Assembly (NCBI RefSeq): GCF_000321225.1
Contig: NW_004451890.1
Span: forward strand, 62,001-126,000
Reading direction: 5' to 3'
Length of the DNA: 64,000 nt
Origin: Odobenus rosmarus divergens
Taxonomy: Eukaryota > Chordata > Mammalia > Carnivora > Odobenidae
Positions within the stretch are counted from its first letter, which is position 1. The number at the start of each line of letters is the position of its first letter. Under the pieces are notes generated by a model that saw only the letters and a program-made list of their open reading frames with translations, searched no databases and was not told where the DNA came from. A program made the translations under genes and the position numbers. This document shows, in pieces, positions 56,895-64,000 of this stretch.

Positions 56895-57350
56895 ACATAA
56901 GGATGCTGACTGGTTGCCAGGAGAACCAACTCTCATGATTTGGAGCTTGGAATTTTCAGCCCCACCCCCTGTCCTCTGGGGAGGGGAGGAGGGCTGGAGG
57001 TTGAATCAGTCACCAATGGCCTATGATTTAATCAACCAAGCCTATGAAATGAAACCACCATAACCATCCCCCCACTCCCAATGGAGTCCAACGAGCTTCT
57101 GTGTTGGTGAACATATAAAAATTTTGGGAAACTTGTGCACCTGGAGAGAGGATGGAATCTCACCTCATGGTGAAATTGGGTGCAGAACCCTTAGTACTAC
57201 AGAAGATGAGCCCTAAAATTATGAGAGTGGAGCTTATATAGGATATCTGGCATACCTATACTCACCCTAACCTTGAGAAAGAAAGAGACAGACAGACAGA
57301 GAGAGAGAGATCTTGCCTGAGGAGGAGAGGGGAAACTCTTCTCAACACTT
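56895..57350 (+). mobile_element. ERV-type LTR, same family as 18.0-19.4 kb
   Basis: 'ggatgctgactggttgccag', 'gagcttggaattttcagccc', 'tcaccaatggcctatgattt', 'aatcaaccaagcctatgaaa', 'cgagcttctgtgttggtgaa' and 'gagaggatggaatctcacct' correspond block by block to the reverse complement of 18.9-19.25 kb. Ends are not sharply defined and no internal genes are present. Confidence 0.6.
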
Positions 57351-57359
57351 AGAATTTAA

Positions 57360-57945
57360 GAGAACAGCAAAATAGCTCATCTGAGTATCTAAATCCCTGG
57401 AACAATACACTATCCCTGACTGGATGTCTACCATTCAATCACCCTTTTAACTCAGTTTGCAGTACTTTTGTTTAGAAAGCCTGGACCGTGCAGAAAGATA
57501 AAAATATCCATGGATAGTTGTCTCCCAATATCTTCTTCAAAGAGGCTATCTTCAATAGCCATAGACTAAGACTCTTTTGCGTCCTTGCTTAGGGATGGCC
57601 TTCAGACCTGCCGTTACATTGTTTTTACTTTGACAGCAGTTAATTCTTATGCTTGGAGGAAATCATGGTGGTAATTTTTGAAGCCATCAAATATTTTGAG
57701 CCAGTGGGGTAAAAAAAAAAAAAAAAAGGCAGTAGATCAAGTTGAGTAATATAAAAATATAGGTAAAAATAAACTAATAAGAACAGTGTCAAAAATGATG
57801 ATTGACTATAAAATAAGAAAATTTGTTTCCAGAGGTTTACAAATTGTCAATGAAGGTTATGAAAAAAGGAAATGGCAGCATTGGGGGGAAAATTGGGCAA
57901 CTCTGGTGATTTCTCTGCCATCCCAGTACTACTTCGGTTGTTTGA
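57360..57945. other. Unique sequence with a poly(A) run at 57712-57727
   Basis: A run of about 16-17 As after 'ggggt' has no recognised element upstream. No other feature is visible. Confidence 0.42.
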
Positions 57946-57957
57946 TTTCCAGTGTGC

Positions 57958-58024
57958 TTTCCCTTCCTTCCTTCCTTCCTCCCTCCCTTCCTCCTTCCTC
58001 CCTCCCTTCCTCTTTCTTTCTTTC

Positions 58025-58057
<33 letters not shown>

Positions 58058-58068
58058 TTTCTTTCTTT

Positions 58069-58104
<36 letters not shown>

Positions 58105-58121
58105 TTTTTTCTTTCTTCTTT
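57958..58121 (+). repeat. Long (CCTT)n/(CTTT)n polypyrimidine microsatellite
   Basis: About 165 bp of C/T-only sequence. It starts as CCTT/CCCT units, changes to CTTT units, and runs directly into the T-rich tail of an antisense CanSINE. Open frames through it encode only Ser/Phe/Leu or Lys/Glu/Arg runs and are artefacts. Confidence 0.97.
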
Positions 58122-58325
58122 CCTTCAAGATTTTTAAAATTTATTTATTGAGAGAGAGAGTATGTGTGAACAGAAGGGGGGTAGGGGGAGAGGGAGAGAG
58201 AATCTCCAGCAGACTCCCCGCTGAGCTTGGAGCCTGACTTGGGGCTCAATCCCACGACCCTGAGATCATGACCTGAGCTGAAATCAAGAGTCAGACGCTT
58301 AACCCACTGACCACCCAGGCATCCC
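58122..58325 (-). mobile_element. CanSINE, antisense, with expanded tail
   Basis: 'tcaagatttttaaaatttat' tail, GA tract, 'ggctcaatcccacgaccctg', 'agatcatgacctgagctgaa' and head 'ccactgaccacccaggcatc'. The outer flanks 'ccagtgtgcttt' (57949-57960) and 'ccagcgtgcttt' (58328-58339) bracket both the microsatellite and the SINE, so the microsatellite belongs to the insertion. Confidence 0.95.
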
Positions 58326-58557
58326 AACCAGCGTGCTTTTCTAAAAAAAAGAACATAAGTAATATTACCACTTTGCAGTACTATCTTGTAACATTTCCAA
58401 AATCTTGCCCAACATTGTGTATGGTAGGTGTTGTGGAAGAAGCAAAAGAAACAATATTAGAGGGCCCGCAGGAATATTATAGTCTAATTGGGAATATTAC
58501 AGTATAATAGGGAAGATGAGAAGGAGTTCAGTGTGAAGAAATTATCAGAGCCGGCTG

Positions 58558-58665
58558 TCTATCTATCTATCTATCATCTTCTATCTACCATCTATTTATC
58601 TATCTATATAGTATTTATCTATTTATTTATTTATTCATTTAAGTATAATTAACATACAGCGTTAC
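58558..58665 (-). repeat. (TCTA)n repeat joined to an L1 3' tip, antisense
   Basis: About 80 bp of TCTA/TTTA units leads into 'catttaagtataattaacat' and 'acagcgttac'. This resembles the antisense 3' tip of carnivore L1s ('aaagtataattgacatacagtg'). The tetranucleotide repeat could be an overgrown A-rich tail. Confidence 0.6.
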
Positions 58666-58669
58666 ACTT

Positions 58670-58904
58670 TAATAGGGAAAAGTGCATAATTGAAGGCTGG
58701 AAAGTGGCAGTATCGGAAGAAACCTGATTTGGGCACCTTTTCTTTTGCCAAGACAATGGAAGAGGCCTTCTGTTTTGCCACAGGCATGGATTTTTCTAAA
58801 GTCTCAAAATAGTTTGGCCTTCCAAATTTGCTCTGGATCTTCATTTGCATGCTCCAGAGCAAGCTATTGAGGAGCCAGGTGAGACACGAGAACCTGTGTA
58901 AGCT
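58670..58904. other. Unidentified sequence between two L1 pieces
   Basis: A 98-codon minus-strand frame covers most of it (58662-58958) but has no recognisable domain. It may be L1-internal or unique DNA. Confidence 0.4.
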
Positions 58905-59143
58905 TAAATGAAGGTTAAGAGAGGCAAACCATAAGAGATGCTGAATTCTAGGAAACAAACTGAGGGTTGCTGGAGGGGAGGGGGCTGGGGGGCTGGGGTA
59001 ACTGGGTGATGGGCATTAAGGAGGGTACTGGATGTAATGAGCACCGGATGTTATATGCAACCAATGAATCACTAAATTCTACCCCTGAAACTAGTAATAC
59101 ACTATGTTAACTAAATTGAATTTAAATAAAAAATTTAAAAAAG
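58905..59143 (+). mobile_element. Carnivore-type L1 3' UTR
   Basis: 'ggcaaaccataagagatgct', 'taggaaacaaactgagggtt', 'gctggaggggagggggctgg', 'taactgggtgatgggcatta', 'aggagggtactggatgtaat', 'gagcaccggatgttatatgc' and the tail 'gaatttaaataaaaaattt' containing AATAAA. This 3' UTR is, by recall, characteristic of carnivore-lineage L1s and is much less decayed than the other LINEs here. The element is 5'-truncated. Confidence 0.9.
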
Positions 59144-59144
59144 A

Positions 59145-60550
59145 GAGAGAGGGAAGCAGAAGTGGGGGTCATGGGAGGCTCATGGGAATACAGAGTGAGC
59201 CCTGAGAAAAGGCAAACAGAAAGGAAAATGTAATCAAGGGATGAAGGGGGTGACTTTATTAGCCAGTAGGTGGTTCTTCGTACGGATGCAAATAAAAGAC
59301 TACTTATGGTAATTGTTGTCCAATAACAGTTAGGAAAGCAGGGAGCAAATGGTTTCTCCTGAGAACTTTCAATTCCTTCATGCCCTGATTAGTTGTTTGT
59401 TTGTTTGTTTGTTTGTTTTGCCAGCCTCTCAGTCACTGTATTTTTAGCTTTATATTTTTACGTGATTCTCCCCCTAAGTCCTGGCTTCCTTCTTTGATTA
59501 CCAACTTCAGAAACAAGCTCACACAACTGGAAGAGGAGTCTGGAGATTCATCTCCTCTGGACTGTAAAGATGACAAATCTCTCTCAACTCTTTGGTTAGA
59601 AAATACAATTAAGTGGACTGGAGTGGGCTCTCTCCAAAAAAAATTGGCTGGATTGAGATGTGAGTATCTTAGAAGCTGAACCAATAAAAATCAATCATTT
59701 CCATTCCCCAGGGAAATGGCGCTAGGGGAAAAGTTTGCTTTGATATCTCTGTGCTGTGGACAAAATGTGTGTGATTCTTACCCAATCAATAGAAATCTCT
59801 AAAATGAAAGATTGAAGCCGTCAGGAGTTGTAACATCTCTGAGATGAGAAATGTGTATGAGAATTGTCTCCACTAAATGCCAAACCCTCTGCCTCAGCCC
59901 CCATTTAAGTGTTTGCCTAGCTTGTCCTTTTGCTCAAGCTAAGAAGGCTTGAGGAATCTCCAAATCTGTAGGAGACACTTAACAGAAAACAACACATAGC
60001 TAACTGGCCTACAAGATCGTAAGGCAGAGAGGAAGCTGGAGGGTGATGATGGCCATTCCTTGCTTTTATCTTAACCTAGATGATTTGACCCTGCCTGTGC
60101 CGAAATACTTCCAGAAAACAAGATTTCTTACTCCCTGAGGCACTCGGTACCAGGATGAAGAACTCCTGCCAGGAGAAAATTTGTCCTTATTTTTAGCTTT
60201 GTTATTTGATTCCTTAATCCCAATTATAGATGCCTTGTCCTCTGATGTCATATTGGGACCAGAGCTGGCTGTGTGCTATACAACATTTCTTGGGGGGTTA
60301 AATTAATGAATGAAAATGAATTTGCTATTTAATTCTTGAAATCATTTTGTTAGTCCCAGTCTCTTTGTGGGTCATAGCATAAAAATTGGCAACCACATAA
60401 CTGTAAGTTGTTTTCCTAATGCTGGCCTCTTTAAGATGGCTAGTTGGGCTTTCCCTTAAGTTGGTGAATTGGATCTCTCCCACCTCCTCACAACACAAAC
60501 AATGCAAAGTAGAAGAACCTGCATTCAACACCCATCTTTAAGTTTGGCCA
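59145..60550. other. Unique sequence with a (GTTT)n run
   Basis: Contains (GTTT)n at 59394-59421. The frames of 83-92 codons at 59401-59684 overlap on opposite strands and are chance-like. No transposon consensus recognised. Confidence 0.45.
59394..59421 (+). repeat. (GTTT)n microsatellite
   Basis: Seven TTGT/GTTT units without interruption. Confidence 0.95.
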
Positions 60551-60554
60551 ACCA

Positions 60555-61090
60555 CTTTTTTAAAAAATTGTGATAAACTGCACATAATATAAAATTTATC
60601 TTTTTAGCCATTAATTTTTTCCATTATGTTGAAATACAGTAGTTATTTGCCATTACTATTTTAACCATTTTAAATGTATAGTTCAGTAACACTAAGTAGA
60701 TTCATGTTGTTGTGCAACCATTACCACCATCCAACTCCAGGACTTTTTCATTTTCCCAAACTCAAACTCTGTACCTATTAAATAATAATTTCAATTCCCT
60801 TTCTCCAGTCCCTGGAAGCCACCATTCTATTTTTCATCTCTGTGAATTTGACTACTCTAGATATCTCATATAAATAGACACAAATATGTTCAAGGCCCCA
60901 ATTTTAATTCTTTTGTGTTGATACCCAGAAGTGGATATGGTAACTCTATACTTAATTTTTTGGCGCACTGCTATACTGTTTTGCACAGTGGCTGCCCTGG
61001 TTTGCATTCCCACCAGCCGTGCACAAAGGCTCCAGTTTCTCCACATACATCTTACTTTCTGGGTTTTGGATAATGGTCATCCTACTGGCC
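60555..61090 (-). mobile_element. L1M 3' UTR, antisense
   Basis: 'gtgataaactgcacataata', 'aaccattttaaatgtatagt', 'tgttgttgtgcaaccattac', 'caccatccaactccaggact', 'ctggaagccaccattctatt', 'gatacccagaagtggatatg', 'gcattcccaccagccgtgca' and 'ccagtttctccacatacatc' follow the antisense L1MB/L1MC 3' UTR. An internal section is deleted near 60885. Confidence 0.9.
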
Positions 61091-61094
61091 AACT

Positions 61095-61390
61095 AGTCTT
61101 TGATTTATGGAAATTCCCAAAAGCCTATCATGTGGTCTCCTCTCCAACCTTTCTTGGGTATTTCTTAAAGAAATCATCTTTTCTTGGTCAGGTCCTGAGA
61201 AATGCTCCCTAGTTTGCATTTCCAACCTCACACCATTAAGGAACAGCTCTTGGTGGCACTTTCGGGCAACAAAAATCACTGCAATGATAATTCCAGTTGG
61301 TTTTCTTCCTACCCCATTTTCCAAATTGTATTTCAGTATTTCTTTTGTGATGGTCTGTCACCACATGTTTAAAGCTGATCTCTTTATTTT
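61095..61390. other. Unique sequence, nothing recognised
   Basis: A 104-codon plus-strand frame (61107-61421) lacks recognisable features. Confidence 0.4.
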
Positions 61391-61394
61391 GACA

Positions 61395-61590
61395 CTATCT
61401 CTTCCTACCTATGTGACTTAGGCCAATGACTTAACCTGAACCTTGGTTTTCTTGATTGTAAAAGAGAATAATTGCCTAAAGCACAGGATATTTATGAAGA
61501 CTAACTAACATAGGGTCTGAAGAGTGCTTGATACAATGATTGGTGCAGTGATATTTCAATGAATGGTAGCCATTATTGCTGTTAACTTCC
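61395..61590 (+). mobile_element. MIR SINE
   Basis: 'cttcctacctatgtgactta', 'ggccaatgacttaacctgaa', 'ccttggttttcttgattgta' and 'atttatgaagactaactaac' then 'tgcttgatacaatgattggt' follow the MIR order. Confidence 0.82.
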
Positions 61591-61599
61591 CTCCTAACT

Positions 61600-62385
61600 G
61601 GATATTTATATTTTTCTATTATTTTATTGATGATATCAGTCTTCCCTAAGTAATCTAGCCTCCAAGTAAACATTTTATCCTACTGTATATTCACTCCAAA
61701 TGTTTTTATCAATCATCATTTTCAAGATTTCTTGTGTTATAATAACCTTGTAATGGATTGTGACTGTAGCAAAAGTTTGCTGAATCCCTGAGGCATTGAC
61801 TTCAACCTCTTCCTTCTTTCATTTGTCCTGTACTTCACTAATAGATTCATTTTCATAAGATAGTTTTTTCAACTGGTTATTCATATTTTCAAAAACATTT
61901 ATTGACCTTTTCTTACCTTTATGGCCTGAAACACATTCCACCTCTCCAATCACAGCAGAGGCTTTTTGTGAATTCCCAGTCTTATAGAAAGAGTTCTGAT
62001 TCCTTGCCTCCCACCCCCATGCAGATGTAGTGAACTCAGAATTAGTTTTCTTTCATTCGATGTAGCCCAATCTTCTATTGGTTTCCTTATGTCATCCTCT
62101 TCAGGGACTACCATTTCTGCCCTTGCATCACCATATCAATGACTACCCGGCTCCAAGCTTCATTCCCTACTCTTGTAAACTCTAGTAATCTTTGAAACCT
62201 AGTTCACCTATGGTTGTCATGTGGTTCACAGGCTTCCAGATCATTGCAGACAGTTTCTCGGCCCCAAAGAAGAAGAGAAAAGGCTTCCATCCCCTGTCTG
62301 GGCTGTCCTCTGTTTCCAAGTAGGTCTTAAAGCAGTGGAACCTTATTCTCTTCTTAGAAAATCTCTAGTTTAATAACACAGCAAG
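61600..62385. other. Unique sequence, nothing recognised
   Basis: Mixed-composition DNA with only short frames. No repeat consensus or motif cluster that I can defend. Confidence 0.42.
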
Positions 62386-62389
62386 AGAG

Positions 62390-62625
62390 AGAGATGTGCT
62401 GTAGCATCCTGTTCAGAGCAGCGTCTCTGCAGTCAGATAGATCTGTGTTCTAATCCTGGTTCTGCTACTTACTATGTGACTCTGGGCAAGTTACTGAAGT
62501 TTGTTCCTTAGATTCTCTATCAGTAAAATAAGGACAGGAGATAAACCTTTTAGAATTGTTGTCAGAATATGGGAAATAAAAATAAATCACTTATTGATTA
62601 CTCGGCATAGAAGGTGCTCAAGGAA
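62390..62625 (+). mobile_element. MIR SINE, nearly complete
   Basis: 'gtctctgcagtcagatagat', 'ctgtgttctaatcctggttc', 'tgctacttactatgtgactc', 'tgggcaagttactgaagttt', 'cttagattctctatcagtaa' and 'cggcatagaaggtgctcaag'. Its 3' end has become a (TTG)n run. Confidence 0.92.
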
Positions 62626-62627
62626 AT

Positions 62628-62651
62628 GTTGTTGTTGTTGTTGTTGTTGTT
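62628..62651 (+). repeat. (TTG)n trinucleotide microsatellite
   Basis: Eight uninterrupted units of TTG/GTT, joined to the MIR 3' end. Confidence 0.95.
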
Positions 62652-62654
62652 AGT

Positions 62655-63440
62655 ATTTGATAGATTTTTCTTTCCAGATTTTGGTGTTGGTATGGTTGAG
62701 GAGGAGAAGAATGGCAAAATAATGTGAATGAAATGAACCTTGTAATGGCTCAAGTTGTCCTTTTCTTGCACCTTCCCCTCCTTGTGCCTGTACCCGAATA
62801 TGACTTATGGCTTATGCCTAAAGCAACCCAAGAAAGAGAGCCTTCCAACACAGGCAGGCAATGTTGTTCTCATGGGGATATTTGGTCTCCCTTCTACTAC
62901 CTTTCCCTCCATGCACAATTTATTGTAACTTCAAACCTGGAATACAACATATGCCCTTGTATGGTAAGCCTCACTATGCGTATTTTCACATTACTCAGAA
63001 TTTATACTTTAGGTGGGTTGATTGAATTTTGCTTACTTTCACCTTGGGGAAAAAAATGAAGAGATTATCAATGGGAAATGAAGCTATTTGACTGAGTAAT
63101 TGAAGACTTCATTTTGCTCAAAACATTTTTAAAAAGTAAAGACTGCCTAATTGCTCAAGGCAGGATGCTAGCCCTGGAGGAATAGGTATACATTCTACTT
63201 CATCTGCTGGTCTATGTAACTCTAGCCAATACTCATTTTTTTTTTCTTTGCTCAGTTAATGCTAGTACCTCACTATTCGTAGTAGCTCTTTGGTACTTAA
63301 CTGCATGATTTGCAACATTGTCTGTTTCTTGTTAAATTATTTTTGCATATAGGCCTCCAAATAATTATAAGCCCAGTGAAAATAGTAAGGGAGTCATACT
63401 CCTTGGTCCCTGAAGGACCCAGTGCAGTGCTAGATACTTG
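62655..63440. other. Unique sequence, nothing recognised
   Basis: A 111-codon plus-strand frame (62724-63059) has some hydrophobic stretches but no domain, promoter or splice support. Confidence 0.42.
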
Positions 63441-63444
63441 GGTT

Positions 63445-63590
63445 TCATTCATTTGAAATATATGAGGGCCTACTATGCACCATGCCTTATGCCAAAGGCT
63501 GAGGATGTGATGGTGAATGATAGGGAGAAATTTACATTTAGTAGACACAGACTTAATAATTCTTAAACTTACAATTGACAAGGAGGCAGT
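63445..63590 (-). mobile_element. L2 LINE 3' fragment, antisense
   Basis: 'ggtttcattcatttgaaata', 'gggcctactatgcaccatgc', 'cttatgccaaaggctgagga' and 'tgtgatggtgaatgataggg' follow the antisense L2 3' end. Confidence 0.72.
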
Positions 63591-63599
63591 CAAAACACC

Positions 63600-64000
63600 C
63601 TCAGTAGGTCTGGGGAGTCAGGAAGCTTTCAGGCCCACCCACAGGGGGGCATCTTGAAGCCTGACTTTTGCAAACTCACCCTCAACTTGACTTCTTTTTA
63701 TAAATGGGCTTGAAGATTCTCTAGTCTTATCATATTTGAAAAGCTTTTCTCACCCAGCTTCATCATATTTCATCACTCATAAAATATATGTGAAAATCAA
63801 TGACATTAGATCACTGTGTCTTAAGTCTTCAGAGTTTTCCTGTCTTCCTAATGATGTAGTGAATTAGAAAATAATTAAAAATCATTTAGGTTGCAACCTT
63901 CCTTTCTCTCCCTCCACCCCACTCCCCCCACTTCTTGCAAGGAACAGTAGGATTTATGTCTCTTCCTCCACCCTGAATGCTCTAGATAACTCAGGGACAC
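63600..64000. other. Unique sequence to the window end
   Basis: C/T-rich at 63900-63935 ('ctctccctccaccccactcc'). No repeat or gene recognised. Confidence 0.4.

Noticed and set aside
57786..58237. Overlapping 61-121-codon frames on both strands rich in Ser/Phe/Leu or Lys/Arg/Glu
   Set aside because: They are translations of a C/T-only microsatellite and a SINE, not genes.
58703..58715. 'agtggcagtatcg', identical to 13 nt near the 5' end of U4 snRNA
   Set aside because: The bases on both sides do not follow U4, so this is most likely a chance match and not a snRNA gene or pseudogene.

Overview
This window is nuclear DNA from a placental mammal, most likely a carnivore. The strongest evidence is nine copies of the tRNA-headed CanSINE family. 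They carry the diagnostic 'cctgggtggctcag' head, a pyrimidine-rich tract and an AATAAA/TAAAATCTTTA(n) tail. The youngest copy (51301-51501) has the 'gactgccttcggctcag' type of body. From memory of the family, that points to the arctoid branch (bears, pandas, seals, mustelids) rather than a dog or cat; this is an inference and the species is not determined.

I recognise no host protein-coding gene, rRNA, tRNA or snRNA gene, and no CpG island. The longest stop-free reading frames (177 and 173 codons) show no recognisable domain, and most shorter frames are chance. The window is best read as an intergenic or deep-intronic segment.

Layout. 0-12.9 kb: mostly unique sequence with MLT1-type LTRs, MIR and L2 fossils, and two CanSINEs. 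12.9-21 kb: a LINE-rich block holding one long degraded L1 (5' region, reverse-transcriptase remnant, 3' UTR) and two further L1 3' ends, all in plus orientation. Inside it is a four-level nest: L1, then an LTR, then a Tigger-type DNA transposon, then a CanSINE. 21-36 kb: mostly unique sequence with scattered MIR, L2, hAT-type MITEs and two antisense CanSINEs. 35.9-37.7 kb: an old L1ME cut by an L2 scrap, an MLT1 LTR and a CanSINE. 37.7-48 kb: GC-richer unique sequence with MIRs, a G-run and a short telomere-like repeat. 48-64 kb: more L2/MIR, a CR1/L3-like fossil, a second copy of the LTR family seen at 18 kb, a long polypyrimidine tract grown from a SINE tail, and a carnivore-type L1 3' end.

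The interest of the window is mostly as a stratified record of insertions. I found no previously undescribed gene system. A few unique stretches could be conserved regulatory DNA or unannotated exons (about 22.0-22.4, 32.1-32.9, 38.2-38.55 and 53.3-53.8 kb). They are flagged as hypotheses only. Repeat family names are from memory of consensus sequences, and boundaries are approximate unless a target-site duplication is quoted.
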